Below are positions 1 through 5,472 of a DNA stretch of 6,407 nt, one piece after another (position 1 is the first letter of the stretch; every line of letters starts with the position of its first letter). The stretch is from NCBI GenBank assembly GCA_013002375.1, contig JABDJW010000378.1, positions 1 to 6,407 of the forward strand, written 5' to 3'. The position numbers and the translations under genes were made by a program. The notes under the pieces were generated by a model. That model did no database searches. It saw only the letters and a list, made by a program, of their open reading frames with translations, and was not told the DNA's origin. Origin of the DNA: Acidimicrobiales bacterium. Its GTDB lineage: Bacteria > Actinomycetota > Acidimicrobiia > Acidimicrobiales > SHLQ01.

Positions 1-617
1 GCGGTTTCCTGATCGATGTCGGCCGTTTCGAATGCGAGATGGGGGCCGGTCGGGGCGACGAAATCCGGATCCTCGATGAGGTGGATCTGCACGCCGTTGC
101 CGGTGGCGAACCAGGCGCCGGGCACCCCGAAGTCGGGTCGAGGCAGCGGTTCGAGGCCCAGCACGTCGCGGTAGAACGGAACTGCGGTCTCGATGTCGGC
201 CACGTTCAGCGACACGTGCTGCACCGCCCGCATCGCGCGGCTTTGCAGCGGCGGGGCCTTGACCTCGACGACGATCTCGCGGAAGGTCTCGGTCCCGTTG
301 TTGACCGCGGTTTCGATGCCGCCGGCCTCGGCGAAGATCACCGTACCGGGGGCCACCGGCCCTTCGAGCTGGTCGGCCCCGGCGAACGTGCCACCGGAGT
401 CGGGCTCGAAGTGAGCCGAGATGAGATCGCCCTCGATCTGCACCATCACGTAGTCGTGTTGGTGGTGATGGAGATCGGATCGTTCGCCCGGGGCGAGTTC
501 GAGCTCCCAGACCCGGATCGCGTCGTTGTCGACCAGGAGCGACGTGCCCACATCGCCGAACACCCGCTCCTCGCCGCCTGCGTCTGCCATTGGCTCCATT
601 TCCACTTCTGGCTCCAC
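1..617 (-). CDS. Cupin + VOC (glyoxalase-fold) two-domain protein, 3' end outside window
   Basis: Reading leftward from a GTG at 617, the frame stays open to the window edge (205 codons). Residues about 20-120 look like a small cupin barrel: the sequence LHHHQHDYVMVQIEG (from about residue 49) supplies the His-rich first metal motif. The second motif, around AEAGGIETAVNNG, has Glu102 where cupins usually have His, so metal binding may be altered or lost. Residues from about 130 begin a VOC domain (AVQHVSLNVADIETAVPFYR), with further candidate ligands at His179 (QIHLIEDP) and His193 (HLAFE). VOC proteins include glyoxalases, extradiol dioxygenases and epimerases; the substrate cannot be told here. 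The start at GTG 617 is chosen because GGGGAG lies six bases upstream; in-frame GTG 605, ATG 599 and ATG 590 are alternatives. It is divergent from the oxidoreductase operon and shares its operator-like spacer. The antisense frame over this gene is a shadow. Confidence 0.82.
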   Translation of the reverse strand, partial: MEPEVEMEPMADAGGEERVFGDVGTSLLVDNDAIRVWELELAPGERSDLHHHQHDYVMVQIEGDLISAHFEPDSGGTFAGADQLEGPVAPGTVIFAEAGGIETAVNNGTETFREIVVEVKAPPLQSRAMRAVQHVSLNVADIETAVPFYRDVLGLEPLPRPDFGVPGAWFATGNGVQIHLIEDPDFVAPTGPHLAFETADIDQET

Positions 618-627
618 TTCTGGCTCC
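601..627 (-). repeat. 12-bp tandem duplication carrying a Shine-Dalgarno/GTG module
   Basis: On the minus strand the unit GGAGCCAGAAGT occurs twice head to tail (627-616 and 615-604), and the 12-base periodicity extends over 601-627. Each copy carries GGAG followed, six bases later, by an in-frame GTG (617-615 and 605-603). The repeat therefore duplicates a ribosome-binding site with its start codon without breaking the frame. Each extra copy adds four residues to the N-terminus. Confidence 0.75.
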
Positions 628-629
628 CC
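624..629 (-). promoter_or_regulatory. Ribosome binding site deciding the cupin-VOC start
   Basis: GGGGAG on the minus strand lies six bases upstream of GTG 617-615. It is the strongest Shine-Dalgarno match near the start of the cupin-VOC gene and the reason for preferring GTG 617 over the downstream ATG codons at 599 and 590. Confidence 0.55.
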
Positions 630-638
630 ATTCGAATC

Positions 639-671
639 CCGGCGGTGAAGAACGCTGTTCTTCACCGCCGG
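639..671. promoter_or_regulatory. Perfect 15-bp inverted repeat, probable operator of the divergent promoters
   Basis: The arm CCGGCGGTGAAGAAC (639-653) is followed by the spacer GCT (654-656) and its exact reverse complement (657-671). The repeat occupies most of the spacer between the divergent genes. If transcription of the plus-strand operon starts at 691, its centre (655) lies near -36, over the expected -35 box, which suits a dimeric repressor. On the minus strand it would sit at or just downstream of the start site. It has no T-tract and lies upstream of both genes, so a terminator is unlikely. The regulator is not in the window. Confidence 0.65.
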
Positions 672-674
672 AAC

Positions 675-680
675 AATGTA
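675..680 (-). promoter_or_regulatory. Possible -10 element for the cupin-VOC gene
   Basis: TACATT on the minus strand (680-675) fits the actinobacterial TANNNT -10 pattern. It would start transcription inside the inverted repeat, giving a leader of roughly 50 bases with the GGGGAG site near its end. No convincing -35 box was found, so this is a weak call. Confidence 0.25.
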
Positions 681-684
681 CCAT
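679..684 (+). promoter_or_regulatory. -10 element for a leaderless oxidoreductase operon transcript
   Basis: TACCAT fits TANNNT. Exactly six bases separate it from GTG 691, the spacing expected when the first transcribed base is the first base of the start codon. The same geometry is seen before the thioredoxin gene at 4026. The -35 region would fall inside the inverted repeat at 639-671 and lacks a good consensus, which is compatible with a regulated promoter. Confidence 0.4.
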
Positions 685-690
685 CGCCGG

Positions 691-1269
691 GTGGAGCGAG
701 AGATCTTGTTCACGGGGATCGGCGGTCAAGGCATCCAGCTGGCCGCCCGAACCCTGGCCGAGGCTGCGATTGCCGACGGCCGACGGGCCCAGCTGTTTTC
801 GAGCTATGGCGGCATGATGCGCGGCGGCAACAGCGACGCGTTTCTGGTGGTGGCCGACGATGCCATCACCTCTCCCCCGGTGGTGGGCACTGCCTGGGCC
901 GCAGTCGTGATGCACCACGAACACGCCGCCGGCGTGTGGCCGAAGCTCACCGAGTCGTCGCTCACGCTGATCAACCGGTCGGTGGTGGCGGCCGAGTGCC
1001 GGCCCGGCACCGGCGCAGTGGTCGAAATCGACGCGCTCGACATTGCCACCGGGTTGGGCGCACCGGTCGCCGCCTCACTGGTGCTGATCGGCGCGCTGGT
1101 CGGCGCGACCGGTGTGGTCAGCGCCGACGCGCTGCTCGACAGCGCGGCCCGCGTGTTGCCGAGCTATCGGGCCGAGGCCGCAGCCGTGAACCGGCGGGCG
1201 CTCGAAGCCGGCCTGGCCACGACGAACCTGGGCCATCCCGCCTGGTCAAGGGCCGAGGTTCCGTCATGA
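691..1269 (+). CDS. 2-oxoacid:ferredoxin oxidoreductase, gamma subunit
   Basis: This encodes the gamma domain of a CoA-acylating 2-oxoacid:ferredoxin oxidoreductase, a cytoplasmic enzyme whose gamma part helps bind CoA. It opens with the family signature FTGIGGQG (residues 7-14) and has MRGGNSD (43-49), then a hydrophobic alpha/beta pattern to the end. The length of 192 residues is normal for a separate gamma subunit. The start is placed at GTG 691 because the protein then begins MEREILFTGIGGQG, as family members do, and because a -10 element lies six bases upstream. ATG 676 is an in-frame alternative adding five residues (MYHRR), but it has no ribosome binding site. The gene is first in its operon and overlaps the ferredoxin-subunit gene by four bases (ATGA), implying translational coupling. 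Substrate specificity cannot be read from this subunit. Confidence 0.88.
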   Translation: MEREILFTGIGGQGIQLAARTLAEAAIADGRRAQLFSSYGGMMRGGNSDAFLVVADDAITSPPVVGTAWAAVVMHHEHAAGVWPKLTESSLTLINRSVVAAECRPGTGAVVEIDALDIATGLGAPVAASLVLIGALVGATGVVSADALLDSAARVLPSYRAEAAAVNRRALEAGLATTNLGHPAWSRAEVPS

Positions 1270-1568
1270 CGCCGCCCGAATCGAGCCCAGATGGACCCGC
1301 ACCCGAGGTGGCCGAGACCGTGGTGCGCGGCACGGTGGTGATCGACATCGAGGCGTGCAAGGGCTGCGACCTGTGCATCGAGGCCTGCAAGCCCGACGTC
1401 CTGCGCATGACCACCGACGAGCGCAACACTCGGGGCTACCGATACCCGCAACTGCTGCCGGGCTGCACTGGGTGCCGGGCCTGCGCCGATGTGTGCCCCG
1501 ACTTCTGTTTTCAGGTGTGGCGCTACGACACGCCCAAGACCTGGACCGAGGCGGGAGGGCTCGCGTGA
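1266..1568 (+). CDS. 2-oxoacid:ferredoxin oxidoreductase, ferredoxin-like delta subunit (2x[4Fe-4S])
   Basis: A 100-residue ferredoxin-domain protein that should carry electrons from the TPP centre to external ferredoxin. Two four-cysteine clusters are visible: CKGCDLCIEACK (Cys31, 34, 37, 41) and CTGCRACADVCP (Cys67, 70, 73, 77). The usual Pro after the last cysteine is present in the second cluster, but Lys42 followed by Pro43 replaces it in the first. An extra Cys81 (PDFCFQVW) follows the second cluster. The first 22 residues are a Pro/Glu/Ser-rich extension unlike a core ferredoxin. The start at ATG 1266 overlaps the gamma stop as ATGA, and the stop overlaps the alpha start as GTGA. The reading frame stays open far upstream into the antisense of the cupin-VOC gene, but that part is artefact. 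The call is secure for the fold and subunit role. Confidence 0.9.
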   Translation: MTPPESSPDGPAPEVAETVVRGTVVIDIEACKGCDLCIEACKPDVLRMTTDERNTRGYRYPQLLPGCTGCRACADVCPDFCFQVWRYDTPKTWTEAGGLA

Positions 1569-2644
1569 CGACCCGCTTGGTCGAAGGTTCCGCGGTCGTC
1601 GCCGAGGCCATGGTGCGGGCGGGGTGCCGGTTCTTCGCCGGCTACCCGATGACGCCGTTCACCGAAGTGCTCGAACACATGGCCGAATCACTCCCCCGGG
1701 TCGATGGCGTGTGCATCAATGCCGAGAGCGAACTGGAAGCGGTCGGCATGGTGTGGGGGGCAGCAGCCGCGGGTGCTCGGGCCGCGACCGGCTCGACCGG
1801 TCAGGGCCTGTCGCTCATGCAGGAGTCGATCGCCGAGGCCGCGATGGCCGGCATCGGCTTCGTGGTGCTCAACATGGCTCGAGGGCAGGGCGACTACTTC
1901 CAAGCGACCCGCGGTGGAGGCCACGGCGACTACCGCACGCCGGTGCTGGCGCCGTCCGGCCCGGCCGAGGTCACCGAGCTGGTGGCCGACGCGTTCGAGC
2001 TTGCCGAACGGTGGCGCAACCCCGTGGTGGTCGTCGGCGACTACTACATGGCCCACACGTGGGTCGATCTCGACGTGGCCGCGGCGGTCCCCGATCCACC
2101 GCCGGCGCCCGATTGGGCGCTCGACGGATCGTCCGGCGGCACCGGTTCGGCCAAGTTGGTCTCGCCGTTGGGCACCACCAAACAACGCGACGGCGTCGGC
2201 TACGACCTGGCCGCGCACTACGACCACTGTGCGCAGCGCCGGCAAGCGATGACCGAGGGCATCGCGCCCCGAGCCGAATGCCTCCACACCGACGATGCCG
2301 ATGTCGTGCTGGTGGCCTACGGCACGATGGCCCGCTACGCCGAGGCGGTGGTGACCGCGTGCCGAACCGAAGGCTTGCGACTGGGACTGGTGCGACCCAT
2401 CACGCTGTGGCCCTACCCCAGCGAGATCGTGGCCGAGGCTTGCGCGGAAACCAAGGTGGTGGCGGTGTACGAGAACAACGCCGGGCAGATGATCGACGAC
2501 GTGAACCTCGCCCTGCTCGGTGCGGCGCCGGTGGTGGGCATCAACGGCTTCCGCACCGACTCGTCGGCGTTCGGCATCGCCCCCGACGTCACGGTCGAGA
2601 ACCTGACCGCATCGGTGCAGGCACTGTTCGAGCAGTACGGATAG
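1565..2644 (+). CDS. 2-oxoacid:ferredoxin oxidoreductase, alpha subunit (VorB-like)
   Basis: The alpha subunit (359 aa) holds the pyrimidine-binding transketolase fold plus the C-terminal transketolase domain. The motif AGYPMTPFTE (residues 25-34) matches the family's GYPITPSTE, with Thr30 in the conserved substrate-contacting position. ESELEAVGMVWGAAAAGAR follows, then STGQGLSLMQESIAEAA. The stretch GQGDYFQATRGGGHGDYR is, from memory, typical of the 3-methyl-2-oxobutanoate (VorB) branch rather than the pyruvate or 2-oxoglutarate branches, so a branched-chain or related 2-oxoacid is the best guess. A C-terminal domain includes RPITLWPYP and VYENNAGQMIDDV. GTG 1565 overlaps the ferredoxin stop as GTGA, the coupling seen elsewhere in the operon; an in-frame ATG at 1610 would remove N-terminal fold residues. 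Family is certain; substrate is inferred. Confidence 0.92.
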   Translation: MTTRLVEGSAVVAEAMVRAGCRFFAGYPMTPFTEVLEHMAESLPRVDGVCINAESELEAVGMVWGAAAAGARAATGSTGQGLSLMQESIAEAAMAGIGFVVLNMARGQGDYFQATRGGGHGDYRTPVLAPSGPAEVTELVADAFELAERWRNPVVVVGDYYMAHTWVDLDVAAAVPDPPPAPDWALDGSSGGTGSAKLVSPLGTTKQRDGVGYDLAAHYDHCAQRRQAMTEGIAPRAECLHTDDADVVLVAYGTMARYAEAVVTACRTEGLRLGLVRPITLWPYPSEIVAEACAETKVVAVYENNAGQMIDDVNLALLGAAPVVGINGFRTDSSAFGIAPDVTVENLTASVQALFEQYG

Positions 2645-2648
2645 GAGG
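2643..2648 (+). promoter_or_regulatory. Strong ribosome binding site of the beta subunit
   Basis: AGGAGG overlaps the alpha stop codon and lies five bases before ATG 2654. It is the only consensus Shine-Dalgarno site in the operon. The other internal junctions are 4-bp overlaps, so the beta subunit is the one with an independent strong initiation signal. Confidence 0.7.
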
Positions 2649-2653
2649 CGAAC

Positions 2654-3463
2654 ATGAACCGGCGCAACAATGACGAACTGCGGGTGATCGCCACCGAGCA
2701 CGCACCCGACGACGCCAACCAGGTCGCCGACTTCACCCCCGGGCTGATCGACGTCGGCGAGCACCACTTGTGTCCCGGCTGCGGCGAACCGATCGCCATC
2801 CGGGCGGTGATGGATGCCATCGCGCTCCTCGGGTTGGCCGACACGTGCATTGCGGTGTTCGGCATCGGGTGCAGCACCGCGTTCTCGAACAACCTCGACG
2901 TCGAGGTGTTGCAGGCCCTGCACGGCCGGGCCCCGTCGGTGGCCACCGGCGTTGCCCGGGTCCACCCCGGCTTGGCCGTGTTCACGATCCAGGGCGACGG
3001 CGACATGGCCAACGAGGGTCTCCAGGAGGTGCTGCACGCCGCCGCACGGGGCGAGAACATCGTGTGCATCATGTTGAACAACGGCGTCTTCGGCGAGACC
3101 GGTGGGCACCTCACCGTCACCACCACGATCGGCCAGCGCACCAAGAACACCCTCGACGGTCGCACCGCGGCCGAACACGGGCACCCGATGCGAATCGCCG
3201 AGCTGCTGGCCCAGATCGACGGGGTCGGGTACGTGGCCCGAGGCGCGGTGAACGACGCCGGCAACGTGGCCCGCACCAAACGCATGGTCGTCGAGGCGTT
3301 CACCGCGCAGCAGGCCGGGTTGGGCTTGTCGTTCGTCGAGATCCTGACGATGTGCCCCACCGGATGGTTCGTGCCGACCGACGAGGCCCCCGACTACCTG
3401 GCGTCGACGCTGGCCGGTACCCACGGCGTGGGGGTCTTGCGCTCGGCCCTGGAGCCGGCGTGA
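2654..3463 (+). CDS. 2-oxoacid:ferredoxin oxidoreductase, TPP-binding beta subunit
   Basis: The beta subunit (269 aa) binds the pyrophosphate end of thiamine diphosphate and pairs with alpha to form the active site. HHLCPGCGEP (residues 37-46) is the family's N-terminal CPGCG motif. The TPP/Mg motif begins at GDGD (114-117) and ends with NNGVFGETGG (142-151). After it the sequence reads HLTVTTTIGQRTKNTLDGR, where many 2-oxoglutarate and 2-oxoisovalerate enzymes have GGQMAPTTLLGQ. The Gln-Met to His-Leu change lies near the active site and may mark a different substrate group. The C-terminus has FVEILTMCPTGWFV. A strong AGGAGG site fixes ATG 2654, nine bases after the alpha stop. The stop overlaps the small ORF at 3460 as GTGA. 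No separate ferredoxin domain is fused, consistent with the four-gene arrangement. Confidence 0.92.
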   Translation: MNRRNNDELRVIATEHAPDDANQVADFTPGLIDVGEHHLCPGCGEPIAIRAVMDAIALLGLADTCIAVFGIGCSTAFSNNLDVEVLQALHGRAPSVATGVARVHPGLAVFTIQGDGDMANEGLQEVLHAAARGENIVCIMLNNGVFGETGGHLTVTTTIGQRTKNTLDGRTAAEHGHPMRIAELLAQIDGVGYVARGAVNDAGNVARTKRMVVEAFTAQQAGLGLSFVEILTMCPTGWFVPTDEAPDYLASTLAGTHGVGVLRSALEPA

Positions 3464-3543
3464 TCTCGCTGAACGCGATATCCCTGAACGACATGTCCCT
3501 CAACGACATGGTGTTCGAGCCACGTGTCGAAGACTTGGGCTGA
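3460..3543 (+). CDS. Small 27-codon ORF with three pentapeptide-like repeats
   Basis: This short frame starts at a GTG overlapping the beta stop (GTGA), the same coupling used between earlier genes of the operon, and ends at 3543. The first half consists of three five-residue units, ISLNA, ISLND and MSLND, followed by MVFEPRVEDLG. They come from imperfect 15-bp repeats at 3463-3507. By my count 23 of the 27 codons end in G or C, like real genes here. The unit loosely resembles a pentapeptide-repeat coil, but three units are far too few for a stable helix. The stop lies 20 bases inside the phosphatase gene, so one role may be to carry ribosomes from the beta gene to the phosphatase start. I recognise no family and no cysteine-rich or leader-peptide signature. 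It could be a chance frame. Confidence 0.4.
   Translation: MISLNAISLNDMSLNDMVFEPRVEDLG
3463..3507 (+). repeat. Three imperfect 15-bp tandem repeats
   Basis: Units at 3463-3477, 3478-3492 and 3493-3507 follow the pattern AT(C/A/G)TC(G/C)CT(G/C)AACG(C/A)(G/C). Each encodes five residues in the small ORF at 3460. Most differences between units fall at wobble positions, the exceptions being Ile to Met and Ala to Asp, so the periodicity is kept at the protein level. Confidence 0.65.
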
Positions 3544-3961
3544 GGGCCCGGGCATCGTGGTCATGCCCAACGGCGTCAGCATCAGAGCCCGAGGGCTCCA
3601 CAGCCCCATCGCCTACACCGATCCCGACTACGGCGTGTACCTGCTGCGGCGGCGGCCGACGCAGATCAGCTGGCCCCACGATTGGATCCGGTGGCCTGAT
3701 CTGTGGCTTCCGACCGACCGAGCCGGTGCGGTCGACACGCTGCTGGCCGCGCTCGAGCGGGCCGAACGGGAACAGGTCGAGATCGCCTGCAAAGCCGGAC
3801 GGGGTCGCACCGGAACGGCCCTGGCCGTCATGGCCATCGCCACCGGCATTGCCTCCGATGCTGCCGTCGAGTGGGTTCGCCGCAACTACGACCCACGCGC
3901 GGTCGAGACACCGTGGCAACGCCGCTGGATTTCAAGGCTGCGTCTCCCCGACCGACCCTGA
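3524..3961 (+). CDS. Protein-tyrosine/dual-specificity-type phosphatase
   Basis: A 145-residue cytoplasmic Cys-based phosphatase. The P-loop ACKAGRGRTG contains the CX5R signature (nucleophile Cys89, Arg95, then Thr96). The His that normally precedes the cysteine is Ala88, as in a group of small actinobacterial phosphatases. IRWPDLWLP (residues 55-63) provides a WPD-loop-like segment with Asp59 as probable general acid. The C-terminal AVETPWQRRW is also characteristic of that actinobacterial group as I remember it. There is no signal peptide or membrane segment. GTG 3524 is chosen because homologues keep a W-x-x-GPG segment before the first strand; GTG 3557 and ATG 3563 are shorter in-frame options. 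No good Shine-Dalgarno site precedes it, but it overlaps the small upstream ORF by 20 bases, so it may depend on translational coupling. Substrate unknown. Confidence 0.8.
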   Translation: MSKTWAEGPGIVVMPNGVSIRARGLHSPIAYTDPDYGVYLLRRRPTQISWPHDWIRWPDLWLPTDRAGAVDTLLAALERAEREQVEIACKAGRGRTGTALAVMAIATGIASDAAVEWVRRNYDPRAVETPWQRRWISRLRLPDRP

Positions 3962-3991
3962 GGCCGCGTCATCGCGCCAGCGCAGGTCTGG

Positions 3992-4019
3992 TTGTGGCCA
4001 CTGCGCGATCGCTTACGCT
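3992..4019 (+). promoter_or_regulatory. Promoter of the thioredoxin-hydrolase unit, probably leaderless
   Basis: A -35-like TTGTGG (3992-3997) and a -10 TACGCT (4014-4019) are separated by 16 bases. Six bases then precede ATG 4026, so transcription would begin at the start codon itself. No ribosome binding site is present, in keeping with a leaderless message. Confidence 0.5.
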
Positions 4020-4025
4020 GGTGGC

Positions 4026-4460
4026 ATGGCCGGCAACATCGTCCCGTGTGGCTCCTGCGGGGCAAAGAACCGAATCCCGGCGGCGAGTTCGGGGCGACCG
4101 CGCTGCGCCAAGTGCAAGACCGATCTCACCTGGCTGGTCGATGCCGGCGATGCCACCTTCACCCAGGCCGTCGACACCACCGCGCTGGTCCTGGTCGACC
4201 TCTGGGCGCCGTGGTGTGGCCCGTGCCGAATGGTCGCACCGATCCTCGAATCGCTCGCCGCTGATTTCGCCGGCCGACTGAAGGTGGTGAAGGTCAACGT
4301 CGACGACAACCCCCGCACCGCGCAGACCTACCAGGCGATGAGCATCCCGATGCTGGTCTTCATCGCCGACGGCGAGCCGGTCGAGACGGTGGTCGGCGCC
4401 CAGCCCGAGCCCGTCCTGCGGGCCGCTGTCGAACGCCACCTCACCGAGCTCGGCCGATGA
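4026..4460 (+). CDS. trxC: Thioredoxin 2 (zinc-ribbon thioredoxin)
   Basis: A 144-residue thioredoxin of the TrxC type, a cytoplasmic dithiol-disulfide reductant. The N-terminus carries two CxxC pairs, Cys8/Cys11 (CGSC) and Cys27/Cys30 (CAKC), the zinc ribbon that separates thioredoxin 2 from thioredoxin 1. The active site WAPWCGPC lies at residues 60-67 with redox Cys64 and Cys67. The conserved cis-Pro loop reads SIPM (Pro108), where most thioredoxins have SIPT. Length agrees with the family. ATG 4026 is the natural start: it precedes the zinc ribbon and sits six bases after a -10 element. The last four bases overlap the following hydrolase gene as ATGA. The family call is secure; TrxC proteins are often linked to oxidative stress, but no regulator site for that is visible. 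Confidence 0.93.
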   Translation: MAGNIVPCGSCGAKNRIPAASSGRPRCAKCKTDLTWLVDAGDATFTQAVDTTALVLVDLWAPWCGPCRMVAPILESLAADFAGRLKVVKVNVDDNPRTAQTYQAMSIPMLVFIADGEPVETVVGAQPEPVLRAAVERHLTELGR

Positions 4461-5470
4461 GCCTCGTCCGCGCCGCCGACTCGCGACCGATCGGGCTCGA
4501 GCCGACCGAGCTGGTCGAGATCGTGTCGGTGTGCGACAACGTCACCGACGTGTTGCTGCCCGACGAAGGGCCGGCCCGACGGTTTCGGGGCGGAGGGGGA
4601 AGCGACCCGCTCCCCGCGCCCCTGCTGTCGACCGGCACCGCGGCCGACTCGCCGCTCGCCCAGCACGGCTACTCGTCGCTCGTCCGGGTGCAGGGAGCGT
4701 CGCAGCGGTGGTCGATCCTGTTCGACACCGGCGCCACCCCCGACGGGTGCATCGACAACCTACGCCGGCTCGGCATCGACCCCGACGAGATCGATGCCGT
4801 CGTGCTGAGCCACGGCCACTACGACCATGTCACCGGTCTCTCGGGCCTCGCCCCCGTGCTCGGTCCTCGCCAGGTTCCCGTCGTCGTCCACCCGGCCGCG
4901 TTCCGGGCCCGCCGGTTTCCACTGCCGGGGGGTGGGTATCGCGAGCTGGCCCACCTCGATCGTGCCGCTCTCGAAGCAGCGGGGTTCGTAGTCGAAGCCC
5001 ACGAAGGCCCGGTGCTGCTGGCCGATGATCGCCTGCTGGTCACCGGCACCGTCGATCGCCACACCGAATTCGAGCCCGGCCTCCCCGGCCAGGAGGCCCT
5101 GGTCGACGATCACTGGCAGCCCGACGCCGAGATGCCCGACGATCAAGCGCTCGTGATGGATCTGATCGATCGCGGCCTCGTCGTCATGACCGGCTGCGGC
5201 CACAGCGGCATCATCAACATCGCTCGTCACGGCCGGGCCGTCACCGGCCGTGATGACGTGCATGCGGTGATGGGCGGCTTCCACCTCGGCGGACGGTTGT
5301 TCGAACCGGCGATCGGCCCGACCGTCGACGGCCTGGTCGAACTGGAACCTGACGTCGTCGTACCGACCCACTGCACCGGCTGGCGAGCCATCGCCGCCAT
5401 TGCCGATGCCCTCCCCGAGTCGTTCGTCCACAACAGCGTCGGCACCACGTATCACCTCGGCCCGAGCTGA
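4457..5470 (+). CDS. Metallo-beta-lactamase-fold hydrolase (COG1237-like)
   Basis: A 337-residue MBL-fold protein. The hallmark metal motif HxHxDH is SHGHYDHVTGL (His119, His121, Asp123, His124). Later ligands are probably His249 in TGCGHSGI, His276 in GGFHLGG and His305 in PTHCTGW. The GCGHSGIIN, GGFHL and PTHCTG signatures resemble the group that includes dihydropteridine-related phosphate synthases (COG1237), not true beta-lactamases or glyoxalase II. Residues about 35-70 form a Gly/Pro-rich region before the domain continues at SSLVRVQG. There is no signal peptide, so it is cytoplasmic. ATG 4457 overlaps the thioredoxin stop (ATGA), so the two are translationally coupled; the hydrolase may depend on the thioredoxin promoter. 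The reaction is unknown, and the family name should not be read as antibiotic resistance. Confidence 0.87.
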   Translation: MSLVRAADSRPIGLEPTELVEIVSVCDNVTDVLLPDEGPARRFRGGGGSDPLPAPLLSTGTAADSPLAQHGYSSLVRVQGASQRWSILFDTGATPDGCIDNLRRLGIDPDEIDAVVLSHGHYDHVTGLSGLAPVLGPRQVPVVVHPAAFRARRFPLPGGGYRELAHLDRAALEAAGFVVEAHEGPVLLADDRLLVTGTVDRHTEFEPGLPGQEALVDDHWQPDAEMPDDQALVMDLIDRGLVVMTGCGHSGIINIARHGRAVTGRDDVHAVMGGFHLGGRLFEPAIGPTVDGLVELEPDVVVPTHCTGWRAIAAIADALPESFVHNSVGTTYHLGPS

Positions 5471-5472
5471 CC

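Noticed and set aside
649..661. LexA/SOS-box resemblance (GAAC...GTTC) inside the palindrome
   Set aside because: The Gram-positive/actinobacterial SOS box has four bases between GAAC and GTTC; here there are three, and the symmetry extends far beyond that core.
639..671. Intrinsic terminator
   Set aside because: The stem lies upstream of both divergent genes and has no T-tract on either side.
39..1265. Long plus-strand open frame continuing upstream of the ferredoxin subunit
   Set aside because: It runs antisense to the cupin-VOC gene and through the gamma gene in another frame, and its residues show no recognisable domain until ATG 1266. Only the last 100 codons are real.
1688..3424. 578-codon minus-strand open frame antisense to alpha and beta
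   Set aside because: It is the mirror of strongly biased codons in two well-recognised genes; its His/Gly/Val-rich translation shows no domain.
3460..3543. RiPP precursor peptide
   Set aside because: No leader/core division, no Cys/Ser/Thr-rich core and no maturation enzyme nearby; the repeats look structural or coincidental.
4457..5470. Antibiotic-resistance beta-lactamase
   Set aside because: The MBL fold is shared, but the GCGHSGI, GGFHL and PTHCTG motifs and the lack of a signal peptide point to another hydrolase group.
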